A DNA stretch of 64,000 nt from Lentzea pudingi (GTDB lineage: Bacteria; Actinomycetota; Actinomycetes; Mycobacteriales; Pseudonocardiaceae): contig NZ_BMNC01000001.1 in assembly GCF_014646255.1 (NCBI RefSeq), positions 875,722 through 939,721 of the forward strand, in the 5' to 3' direction. Numbering within the stretch: position 1 is the first letter of the stretch; each line of letters starts with the position of its first letter. A program made the position numbers and the translations under genes. Positions 1-6,451 of the stretch are shown here, piece by piece. The notes under the pieces were generated by a model. That model saw only the letters and a list, made by a program, of their open reading frames with translations. It did not search any database and was not told the origin of the DNA.

Positions 1-15
1 CCCCCCCACGACCGG

Positions 16-1080
16 CTACATCAGGATGAAGTAGGGCGAGTACACGGCGCCGGTGGAGTCCTTCCAGTCCTTGCCCTGGCAGATCTGACCGTTCTGCGGC
101 TCGATGACCTGGACGGTGCCGCTCGTGTCGATGAAGACGTTGACGGCGTGCGCGCTGTTCTTCGTCGTCCCGAAGATGATGCCGACCGCGTAGCCGTACT
201 CCGGGCTGGTCGCGTAGGCGTCCTTTGAGGACTGTGCTTTGTAGACGTAACTGAAGTCGTCGCAGTCGAAGTAGTTGGCCTTCCAGCTGTACTGCGCGAG
301 TCCGGAGTTCTGGTATGTCGACATCGCCTGCGCGGTCGTGACGGCCTGGTAGTACAGGTCCCCGGTGTTGAGCTTCAGGTCGTAGCTCGCATCGGGCCAC
401 GCGGCGCTGAACAGGCTGTTCAGCTTCTTCTGCTGCACGTAGAACTTGTGGAATGTGAGCGCGGCGGCGGGGTGCGTGCTCGAGACGTACGCCCAGTTCC
501 ACGAACCGGAGTCCGAGCACAGCGTCATGGTCGTCCCGTTGTTGTTCCACGACAGGGTGTAGGACTGCGAGCCGTCGGGGTTGGTCTGGGCGGCCTTCGC
601 CGTCAGCGACATCACCGGATAGCCGGTGCCGTAGTCGGACGGCGCCCAGAAGGCGTACTCCCAGGAGGTCGCGGTGCCGTTCGCGTGCAGCGGCCAGGTG
701 CGTGCCGGCATGGTGATCGACGAGGGCGTGCTGACCGGGTTCGCGGAGAACTGCAGCGGGAACACGTCGGTCCAGTAGCTGTTGTAGGCGCCGAAGTACG
801 CCCACTCCCAGGCGCCGCTGCCCGCGTCCTGGACGCTCAGCACCCGTCCGTGGGAGTCCTGGATGACGTACGGCGTGTTCGCGTCCAGCTGGTCGGCGGG
901 GATCGGCTCGCTCAGCGAGACGATCGGTCCCTCACCTCTGGCGGTGCCGGGTGCGTTCTCGCCTCTTCTCGGGGCGTGCAGGTGGCCGGCGAGCAGGTCA
1001 CCGGGGTTGGCGTGCGGCTCGCGCGGGGCAGGGAGGAGCAGCTCGGTGGTCTCGGTCGGGGTGATGCGCAGGATCGTCAT
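16..1080 (-). CDS. Agglutinin-type (MOA-like) cysteine protease domain protein
   Basis: A 354-residue protein with no signal peptide or membrane segment, so probably cytosolic or released without Sec. The last third carries YFDCDDFSY (Cys273), a histidine in NSAHAVNVF (His311) and VIEPQNGQ (Glu327). This order and spacing resemble the C-terminal papain-like domain of the fungal Marasmius oreades agglutinin, where Cys, His and Glu are functional. Residues 60-210 hold aromatic-rich segments (GAWEWAYFGAY, GSWNWAYVS) that may form a sugar-binding or beta-rich domain; I do not recognise a named fold there. Residues 1-60 are Pro/Arg/Gly rich and look disordered. The gene stands alone on the minus strand. 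The family call is from memory of motifs and needs a profile search. Confidence 0.6.
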   Translation of the reverse strand: MTILRITPTETTELLLPAPREPHANPGDLLAGHLHAPRRGENAPGTARGEGPIVSLSEPIPADQLDANTPYVIQDSHGRVLSVQDAGSGAWEWAYFGAYNSYWTDVFPLQFSANPVSTPSSITMPARTWPLHANGTATSWEYAFWAPSDYGTGYPVMSLTAKAAQTNPDGSQSYTLSWNNNGTTMTLCSDSGSWNWAYVSSTHPAAALTFHKFYVQQKKLNSLFSAAWPDASYDLKLNTGDLYYQAVTTAQAMSTYQNSGLAQYSWKANYFDCDDFSYVYKAQSSKDAYATSPEYGYAVGIIFGTTKNSAHAVNVFIDTSGTVQVIEPQNGQICQGKDWKDSTGAVYSPYFILM

Positions 1081-1264
1081 GGCGGCCTCGGAACGGAAGG
1101 GGTTTGGACCCGTTCAACGTTCCGCCGGCCGTCGTGGCGCGACAAGATATCTATGGGTGGGACCGGAGACGCCGCCGCGGGGGTCGCGGGGTGGCACTCC
1201 ACCCGTAGGTGTGTCGTTGCCGGGTGAAATCGGGCGCGCGCCCACTTGACCCGGTCAAGCAGTG
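1081..1264. other. Intergenic region with CTTGACC-C-GGTCAAG palindrome
   Basis: Gene-free stretch upstream of the agglutinin-like gene and downstream of the peroxidase gene. It holds a perfect 15-bp palindrome at 1245-1259 (CTTGACC, one base, GGTCAAG), five bases past the peroxidase stop, and a GC-palindrome GGGCGCGCGCCC at 1232-1243. Together they could act as a terminator for the peroxidase gene. The first could instead be an operator for the agglutinin-like gene. No T-run follows. Confidence 0.4.
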
Positions 1265-1768
1265 CTATCGGAGCGCGGCCTCGATCGCCTCGGTGACGGT
1301 GGCGTCCTCGGGCTCGGTGCGCGGCCGGAACCGGCCGATGACCTGACCGTCGCGTGAGACGAGGAACTTCTCGAAGTTCCACTGCACGTCACCGGCCGTG
1401 CCGTCGGCGTCAGCGTGCTGGGTCAGCTCCCGGTAGACCGCGTGCTGGTCCGGTCCGTTGACCTCGATCTTCTCGAACAGCGGGAACGACACCCCGTACG
1501 TCGCCGAGCAGAACGTGGCGATCTCCTCGGACGTGCCCGGCTCCTGGCCCATGAACTGGTTGCACGGGAAGCCCACCACGGAGAAGCCCTCGGCGCCGTA
1601 CTTCTCCTGCAGCCGCTCCAGACCCGCGTACTGCGGGGTGAGGCCGCAGCGCGAGGCGACGTTGACGACGAGCGCCACCTTGCCCCGCAGCGCGCTCAGG
1701 TCGCCGGGCTCACCCGCGAGCGTGCGGACCGGGATGTCGTAGATCTCCATGCCGCCAACGTAGTTCAT
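1265..1768 (-). CDS. Glutathione peroxidase-family (thiol) peroxidase
   Basis: A 167-residue thiol peroxidase of the GPx family, expected to reduce hydrogen or lipid peroxides in the cytoplasm, probably with thioredoxin as donor because the active residue is Cys, not selenocysteine. Visible motifs are NVASRCGLTPQY (peroxidatic Cys41), FPCNQF (Gln71) and VQWNFEKFLV (catalytic Trp-Asn). FCSATYG supplies another cysteine. The ATG at 1768 overlaps the stop of the upstream ferredoxin gene as ATGA, suggesting coupled translation. An internal ATG at 1750 (MEIYDIPV) is an alternative start that fits the family N-terminus better. Length is normal for the family. Confidence 0.93.
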   Translation of the reverse strand: MNYVGGMEIYDIPVRTLAGEPGDLSALRGKVALVVNVASRCGLTPQYAGLERLQEKYGAEGFSVVGFPCNQFMGQEPGTSEEIATFCSATYGVSFPLFEKIEVNGPDQHAVYRELTQHADADGTAGDVQWNFEKFLVSRDGQVIGRFRPRTEPEDATVTEAIEAALR

Positions 1769-2109
1769 GCCTTGCTGCCACCGGGAGCGGGCACGATCCG
1801 CGAGGTGAGCGAGGGTGGCGCGGGGGCCAGTCCGGGACCGCCCGCCTCGACCCAGTCGATCACGCCTTCCACCGCCTCGTCGTCCAGCACGGACCCGACC
1901 CACACCGCCCGCGCCCCGGTGGCGCGGGCGGCCGGGCTGGGCCGCACGACGACCACGTTCGACGCCTCGCACGCGTCCAGGCAGTCGGCCACGAGCACGG
2001 AGGGGATCCGCTCGCGCAGCACCTCCAGCTGGTAGTCGTGGTCGACCTCGGGGTGCTTGCGCGCGGTGCCGCAGCAGCAGCCGCGGCACACGGTGATCCG
2101 GGAACTCAT
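1765..2109 (-). CDS. Thioredoxin-like [2Fe-2S] ferredoxin
   Basis: A 114-residue protein starting MSSRITVCRGCCCGTARK. It has a cysteine-rich N-terminal motif (CRGCCCG) and a second pair in VADCLDACEASNVVVVRP. This is the layout of small thioredoxin-fold [2Fe-2S] ferredoxin domain proteins. The middle (RATGARAVWVGSVLDDEAVEGVIDWVEAGG) matches the end of that fold. The role is probably electron transfer. It is the first gene of a two-gene unit with the peroxidase and overlaps it by four bases, so the two may be expressed together in redox defence. The ATG at 2109 is chosen because upstream in-frame sequence is low complexity and unlike a ferredoxin. Confidence 0.75.
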   Translation of the reverse strand: MSSRITVCRGCCCGTARKHPEVDHDYQLEVLRERIPSVLVADCLDACEASNVVVVRPSPAARATGARAVWVGSVLDDEAVEGVIDWVEAGGPGLAPAPPSLTSRIVPAPGGSKA

Positions 2110-2198
2110 GATCACCGTTCTACGTCGTGGACGGTTCGTTGCACAACGAGCACATTCCGCTGGCCGTCCGGGGACATCGCTGCTGAAAGCTCGAAGTC

Positions 2199-2726
2199 GT
2201 GGCTGGTAAAGGAATGTGGACGATGCTCCTGCTCGCGATGGTGACGGCTTGCACACCCGCGCCCCCGCAGCCGGCGACGATGCAGGTGAAGACGACCGGC
2301 GACGGCAGCATCCCGAAGAACGAGACCATCTCGCTGGACGACGACCAGCACGCGGCCATCGCGAACCTCGACCCCGAGTTGCTCGCGGCGATGCGCAAGG
2401 CCGCCGCCGACGCGAAGCTCAAGAGTGTCGAGTTCCGGGTGACGTCGGGCTGGCGCAGTGCGGAGTACCAGCAGCGGCTGCTGGACGAGGCGGTCGAGCT
2501 GTACCGCAGCGAGGAGGAGGCGCGGCGGTGGGTGCACCCGCCGGAGAAGTCGGCGCACGTCACGGGCAAGGCGATCGACGTCGGGCCGACCAACGCCGAC
2601 GACTGGCTTATCCAGCACGGCTCGGACTACGGGCTGTGCCAGGCCTATGCCAACGAGATGTGGCACTTCGAGCTGCTCACGACGCCCGGTGGGCAGTGTC
2701 CGCAGCCGCAGAGCAACGCCGGCTAA
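2199..2726 (+). CDS. D-alanyl-D-alanine carboxypeptidase (VanY family) lipoprotein
   Basis: A 175-residue exported peptidase of the VanY/MEROPS M15 type, expected to trim D-Ala-D-Ala from peptidoglycan stem peptides. The N-terminus MAGKGMWTMLLLAMVTAC is a short lipoprotein signal ending in a VTAC lipobox. Zinc-site motifs are visible: SGWRSAEYQ, SAHVTGKAIDVG (His and Asp ligands) and EMWHFE (His ligand). A GTG at 2199 is preferred because it includes the Lys before the hydrophobic run; the ATG at 2214 is possible. The stop overlaps the convergent PaaX-family gene by four bases. The small size is usual for single-domain VanY enzymes. Confidence 0.88.
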   Translation: MAGKGMWTMLLLAMVTACTPAPPQPATMQVKTTGDGSIPKNETISLDDDQHAAIANLDPELLAAMRKAAADAKLKSVEFRVTSGWRSAEYQQRLLDEAVELYRSEEEARRWVHPPEKSAHVTGKAIDVGPTNADDWLIQHGSDYGLCQAYANEMWHFELLTTPGGQCPQPQSNAG

Positions 2727-3547
2727 CGGCCGTGGATCACGGCCAGCGCGTGTTCGCGGGCCGGTGCGCTCAGGGTGGTGTTGAGCTCCTCGAACAGGGC
2801 CTCGGCGGTGACGCCGTTCCAGCCGGGAGGCAGCAGCGACAACGGGAGGCCGGGGTCGCTGTACGGCAGGCGGCGCCACGCGGTGAGCATCGGGACATAG
2901 GTCTGGAAGGCCTGCTCGGGTGAGATGACGCCATCATCCAGGAACGGGCGGTGGCGGCGCACGAAGTCCGCGTACAGGTCGGTCAGCTCGTCGAGGTCCC
3001 ACCAGGCGCGCACCTTCGAGCGCAGGTCGCCGAACGCGAAGTGCTGGCCCGCGAAGATGTCGACGTACTCGGACAGGCCGCGGCGTTCCAGGGTGCGGCG
3101 GGTCTCCGTCGCGAGGTTGCCCGGTGCCACCCACACGCCGGGGGCCGTGGTGCCGAAGCCGAGCTGGGTCAGGCTGGTGCGCAGGGCGTGGCGCTTGTCG
3201 CGTTCGGACTCGGGCACGGAGAAGACGACGACCAGCCAGCCGTCCTCGGCGGTGGCGCGGCGGCGTTCGAAGATGCGGGTGTCGCCCTCGGCCAGCGTCT
3301 CCAGGGTGGACTCGGCCAGCGCGTAACCGGCACCGTCGCGGCGTTCGGCCCGCACCACGCCCCGGCGCTTCAGGCGCGAGATCGACGACCGCACCGCCTG
3401 ACCCTCGACGCCCAGGTCGGCCATGAGCTGCACGACGGACGCGACGGAGAGCCAGTTGTGCTCGCCGCGCGCATAAAGGCCGAAGATCGTGATGATGAGC
3501 GGGCCGAGCCGGTCGCGCCCGGCGGGAGCCGCGGCTTCCACGGTCAT
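2723..3547 (-). CDS. PaaX-family transcriptional regulator
   Basis: A 274-residue regulator. Residues 10-75 (GPLIITIFGLYARGEHNWLS through SISRLKRRGVV) form the N-terminal winged helix of PaaX proteins. The centre (WLVVVFSVPESERDKRHALR, LGFGTTAPGVWVAPG) is the PaaX-like dimerisation region. The C-terminus (WWDLDELTDLYADFVRRHRPFL) is the conserved PaaX C domain. PaaX proteins usually repress aromatic catabolism and release DNA on binding an aryl-CoA thioester. Lying beside CoA-ligase and aryl-CoA hydroxylase genes, this one is the likely sensor of the pathway intermediate. The ATG at 3547 (MTVEAAAPAGRD) is preferred over an upstream start with a low-complexity extension. Confidence 0.9.
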   Translation of the reverse strand: MTVEAAAPAGRDRLGPLIITIFGLYARGEHNWLSVASVVQLMADLGVEGQAVRSSISRLKRRGVVRAERRDGAGYALAESTLETLAEGDTRIFERRRATAEDGWLVVVFSVPESERDKRHALRTSLTQLGFGTTAPGVWVAPGNLATETRRTLERRGLSEYVDIFAGQHFAFGDLRSKVRAWWDLDELTDLYADFVRRHRPFLDDGVISPEQAFQTYVPMLTAWRRLPYSDPGLPLSLLPPGWNGVTAEALFEELNTTLSAPAREHALAVIHGR

Positions 3548-3593
3548 GTCCGCGACGTCCAGTGCCCTCTCCTCACCTTGATCAGCCGAGCTT

Positions 3594-3699
3594 AACGCCC
3601 GGCCCGCCCAGGCGGTGTCCGACGATGTCGTTCGGTGAGAGGCGCGGGCGATCCCTCGGCTGCCACTATCGCCCGACGACAACGCCCGGCCCGCCCAGG
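3594..3699. repeat. 19-bp direct repeat flanking the FAH gene 3' end
   Basis: AACGCCCGGCCCGCCCAGG occurs exactly at 3594-3612 and 3681-3699. The second copy encodes the last residues of the FAH-family protein; the first lies in the gap before the PaaX gene. It looks like a small tail duplication of the gene rather than a functional site. Confidence 0.6.
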
Positions 3700-4544
3700 T
3701 CCGTCAGCGTGACGGTGTTGCGCAGCTCGCCCAGGCCGCTGACCCGCGTCACGACGACGTCGCCGTCGCGCAGGAAGAGCTGCGGCTCGCGGGCGTTGCC
3801 GACGCCGCTGGGGGTGCCGGTCAGGACCACGTCGCCCGCGCGCAGGGTCATGCCCTGGCTGAGCTCGGCGATGATCTGCGCGAACGAGAACGCCATCTGC
3901 TCGCTCGACGCGTCCTGCAGCAGCACGCCGTTGACCTCGCACTGCACCCGCATCCCCGTCAGGTCGACGGAGTCGACGGTGGTCAGCCACGGGCCGAGGG
4001 GCATTGTCGCGTCGAGGCTCTTGCCTTTGAGCCACTGGCCGCCGTGCGCGCGTTGCAGGTCGCGCTGCGAGACGTCGTTCGCGACGAGGAAGCCGAACAC
4101 GTGGTCCAGCGCCTTCTCCTCCGGGATCGACCGGCCGTCGCGCCCGATGACCATCGCGATCTCCGCCTCGTAGTCCCACTTCTGGGACACCGCCGGGTCG
4201 TACGCGATCGGGTCGGACGGACCGATGACCGTGTCCGGGCCCTTGGTGAAGAAGGTCGGCCGCAGCGGGCGGGAGACCGGGTCCTGCCCCTCGCGCTTGC
4301 CCGCGGACTCGTCGAAGTGGTCCCAGTAGTTCCAGCCGGTGCACAGGATGTCGCGGTTGAACCGGTGCAACGGCGCCTCCAGCCGCACCTCGGCCAACGG
4401 CAGCACCTCGGCGCCGGACACGTCGGCCGGTGCCCCGCGCACGATGTCGTCGACCGTGGTGGACAACACCGAGACGAGACGTCTCGTCTCGTCAATGACT
4501 GCCGCGCGCCGCACGCCGCCGACCGTCACGGATGCGAGCTTCAC
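3666..4544 (-). CDS. Fumarylacetoacetate hydrolase-family protein
   Basis: A 292-residue FAH-family hydrolase, a metal-dependent group that cleaves C-C bonds of acylpyruvates or decarboxylates/hydrates similar acids. Motifs are ILCTGWNYWDHFDE, FFTKGPDTVIGPSDPI, WDYEAEIAMVIG (metal-binding Glu pair), FLVANDVSQRDLQR and GDVVLTGTPSGVG. An N-terminal FAH-like segment precedes the barrel. In gentisate-type routes this family hydrolyses the ring-cleavage product, which fits its place beside a cupin and an aryl-CoA hydroxylase. It is transcribed with RidA upstream on the minus strand, 58 bases apart. A perfect 20-bp palindrome lies inside the gene at 4471-4490. Substrate is inferred only. Confidence 0.9.
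   Translation of the reverse strand: MKLASVTVGGVRRAAVIDETRRLVSVLSTTVDDIVRGAPADVSGAEVLPLAEVRLEAPLHRFNRDILCTGWNYWDHFDESAGKREGQDPVSRPLRPTFFTKGPDTVIGPSDPIAYDPAVSQKWDYEAEIAMVIGRDGRSIPEEKALDHVFGFLVANDVSQRDLQRAHGGQWLKGKSLDATMPLGPWLTTVDSVDLTGMRVQCEVNGVLLQDASSEQMAFSFAQIIAELSQGMTLRAGDVVLTGTPSGVGNAREPQLFLRDGDVVVTRVSGLGELRNTVTLTDLGGPGVVVGR
4471..4490. promoter_or_regulatory. Perfect 20-bp palindrome in the 5' part of the FAH gene
   Basis: GAGACGAGAC followed directly by its reverse complement, 55-74 bases inside the gene from the start codon. It could be an intragenic operator or an RNA hairpin. Codon use around it is normal, so chance cannot be excluded. Confidence 0.3.
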
Positions 4545-4587
4545 CCGCGAACCTCCTCGGATATCGCGTTCGCGTTTCGTAGATCAT

Positions 4588-4604
4588 GAATACGCTATCG
4601 ATTC
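4588..4604. promoter_or_regulatory. Possible operator upstream of FAH gene (GAATACG element)
   Basis: GAATACGCTATCGATTC: GAAT and ATTC are inverted around a 9-base spacer. The word GAATACG recurs at 5049-5055 in the RidA/cupin divergent promoter, with GTATT inverted at 5022-5026. Sharing between the two promoter regions of one pathway suggests a common regulator such as the PaaX protein. Confidence 0.35.
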
Positions 4605-5019
4605 AGCTCGGCCTGACCAGGCGCTCCTCGGGGATCACCGCGACGCCGAGGATCTCGATGAGTGCCTCGGGCTGCCACAACGCGGTGCAGCCGATACCCG
4701 CCATGGCCGGGTAGACGGGCCCGGCGAGCTCGCGCCACACCTTGCCGATCTCCTTGCCGTGGGCCTGGTAGCCGGGGATGTCGGTGAGGTAGATCGTGAT
4801 GCTGACCAGGTCTTCCGGCTCGCCACCGGCCGCGCGCAACGTGGTGAGCACGTTGCCGAACGCCTGGCGGAACTGCTCGACGATCCCGCCCGGGACGATC
4901 TTCATGTCCGCGTCCAGCGCGGTCTGCCCGCCCAGGTACAACGTCGAACCCGCCAGGGTGCCGTGGGAGTAGCCGCTCGGCGCCGGAAGGCTGGCCGGGT
5001 TCACTGCTGCTGGCCTCAT
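4603..5019 (-). CDS. RidA-family enamine/imine deaminase
   Basis: A 138-residue RidA/YjgF/UK114-family protein. Members hydrolyse reactive enamines or imines, releasing ammonia, and some act in aromatic amine catabolism (2-aminomuconate deaminase). Motifs are YSHGTLAGSTLYLGGQTALD, FGNVLTTLRAAGGEPEDLVSITIYLTD and YPAMAGIGCTALWQPEALIEI. The usual catalytic Arg near GTxxRP is replaced here by GCTALW, so a specialised substrate is likely. It is divergent from the cupin gene and precedes the FAH gene. In a pathway from anthranilate it is the obvious candidate to remove the amino group. The ATG at 5019 has no good ribosome-binding site, so the message may be leaderless. Confidence 0.88.
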   Translation of the reverse strand: MRPAAVNPASLPAPSGYSHGTLAGSTLYLGGQTALDADMKIVPGGIVEQFRQAFGNVLTTLRAAGGEPEDLVSITIYLTDIPGYQAHGKEIGKVWRELAGPVYPAMAGIGCTALWQPEALIEILGVAVIPEERLVRPS

Positions 5020-5059
5020 GAGTATTGACACTATCTGACGGTCGTGAAGAATACGAGAT
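5020..5059. promoter_or_regulatory. Divergent promoter region of the aromatic catabolic cluster
   Basis: Only 40 bases separate the RidA and cupin start codons. The gap contains GTATT (5022-5026) and AATAC (5050-5054) in inverted orientation. Both promoters must overlap here, so one bound repressor could control both arms. No clear -35/-10 pair is evident. Confidence 0.4.
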
Positions 5060-5542
5060 ATGGAGCCCGACCTGAGCAAGTACCAGCTCGACGGCGACAA
5101 CTCGATGTACCGGCTGCCCAGCGGCCTGGTCGCGCCGGTCGTCACGCGCGGCGGTGCCGAGAACCCGGACACCGCGAACTCCGGCGGCGCGATCCGGATC
5201 TCGGGCGTGAGCATCCAGCACACCCCGGCGACGAAGCTGTGGTTCGGCAAGGTCACCAACGAGCCCGGCTACCGCTCGGTCACCCACCACCACGGTGAGG
5301 CCGAGACCGGCGGGTACGTGCTGTCCGGCCGCGCGCGGATCTACTTCGGCGAGAGGTTCGAGGACTACGTCGACATGCAGGAGGGCGACTGGGTGTTCGT
5401 GCCCCCGTTCATGCCGCACATCGAGTGCAACCTCGACCGCAACAACCCGCTCACGTGGATGACCACGCGGACGCCGGAGAACATCGTCGTGAACCTCGAC
5501 GACGTGCCGGACGAGGACCTGCGCGACTGGCTGACCCGATGA
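5060..5542 (+). CDS. Cupin-domain protein, possible ring-cleavage dioxygenase
   Basis: A 160-residue single-domain cupin. YRSVTHHHGEAETGGYVLSG gives the first cupin motif with metal-binding His-His and Glu; GDWVFVPPFMPHIECN gives the second with its His. It therefore keeps a plausible Fe/Mn/Ni site. Gentisate 1,2-dioxygenases are bicupins of about 350 residues, so this is too short to be one. Small cupins can still be dioxygenases, isomerases or decarboxylases. It opens the plus-strand operon and overlaps the thioesterase gene as ATGA. I infer it acts on the hydroxylated ring or the product after thioester removal; the reaction is not known. Confidence 0.8.
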   Translation: MEPDLSKYQLDGDNSMYRLPSGLVAPVVTRGGAENPDTANSGGAIRISGVSIQHTPATKLWFGKVTNEPGYRSVTHHHGEAETGGYVLSGRARIYFGERFEDYVDMQEGDWVFVPPFMPHIECNLDRNNPLTWMTTRTPENIVVNLDDVPDEDLRDWLTR

Positions 5543-6426
5543 CGACCTCCAGGACGTTCACCGACGCCATCACGCTGGAGAAGGCCGAGGCGGAGCACTT
5601 CGACCTGGCCTTCACGGCCGTCACCCAGCCCTGCCCGTGGCCCAAGGCCTACGGCGGGGACCTGGTCGCCGCCGCCGCGGCCGCCGCCATGCGCTCGGTC
5701 ACCGACGGCAAGACGCTGCACTCGATGCACAGCTACTTCCTGCGCCCCGCCGACATCGGCGCGAGTGTGCGGTACGAGGTCGAGGTGCTGCGCGACGGCC
5801 GCGGCTACAGCACGCGGCAGGTCCGCGGCTACCAGAACGGCAAGCCCCTCTACGTCTGCCTCGCGAACTTCGCCGCGGGGGAACCGGGTGGCAGCTTCCA
5901 GGCGGAGACCGGCGCGCTGCCCGGCCCGGACGAGGTGCCGAGCACCGCGGACTTCCTCGCCGGACGCTCCGGCGGCACGATGACCGAGGAGTCCCAGGCC
6001 TACTGGTCGGCGGGCCGCAGCTTCGACATGCGGCACGTGCCCGGCCCCGTCTACCTCGACGTCGAGGGCGACGAGGTGCCGCACCAGGCCGTGTGGATCA
6101 AGCCATTCGACCCGCTGCGGCCGGTCGACGGACTGACCGCAGCCCAGCGCGACCTCGCCGCGCTGGCCTACGTCTGCGACTACACGATCCTCGAGCCGGT
6201 CCTGCGGGTGCTCGACCTGCCGTGGGCTCAGCCGGGCCTCGTCACCGCGAGCCTCGACCACGCCATGTGGTTCCACCGCGCGGGCCCGGTCGACGACTGG
6301 CTGCTCTACGTGCAGGAGGCCGTCGCCGCCGACGAGGGCCGTGGCCTGGGGTACGGCCGCTTCTTCACCCGCGATGGTCTGCACCTCGCCACCGTTGCCC
6401 AGGAGGGCATGATCCGCGCTTCCTGA
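5539..6426 (+). CDS. Acyl-CoA thioesterase (TesB-like, double hot dog)
   Basis: A 295-residue acyl-CoA thioesterase II-type enzyme. The N-terminal hot-dog half has PWPKAYGGDLVAAAAAAAMR and LHSMHSYFLRPAD, standard TesB signatures (usually GGQ, here GGD). The C-terminal half ends ASLDHAMWFHRAGPVDDWLLY, with the Asp of the conserved SLDH motif, and GRFFTRDGLHLATVAQEGM. It would release free acids from CoA thioesters in the cytoplasm. Placed between a cupin and a CoA ligase, it probably removes CoA after ring hydroxylation, as in the salicylyl-CoA to gentisate route. The start overlaps the cupin stop; the ligase follows after 25 bases. Confidence 0.92.
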   Translation: MTTSRTFTDAITLEKAEAEHFDLAFTAVTQPCPWPKAYGGDLVAAAAAAAMRSVTDGKTLHSMHSYFLRPADIGASVRYEVEVLRDGRGYSTRQVRGYQNGKPLYVCLANFAAGEPGGSFQAETGALPGPDEVPSTADFLAGRSGGTMTEESQAYWSAGRSFDMRHVPGPVYLDVEGDEVPHQAVWIKPFDPLRPVDGLTAAQRDLAALAYVCDYTILEPVLRVLDLPWAQPGLVTASLDHAMWFHRAGPVDDWLLYVQEAVAADEGRGLGYGRFFTRDGLHLATVAQEGMIRAS

Positions 6427-6451
6427 CCCGCCGCCCGCGGAAGGACCCACC

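Noticed and set aside
5060..5542. Cupin called as gentisate 1,2-dioxygenase
   Set aside because: Only one cupin domain and 160 residues, against about 350 in two domains for that enzyme.
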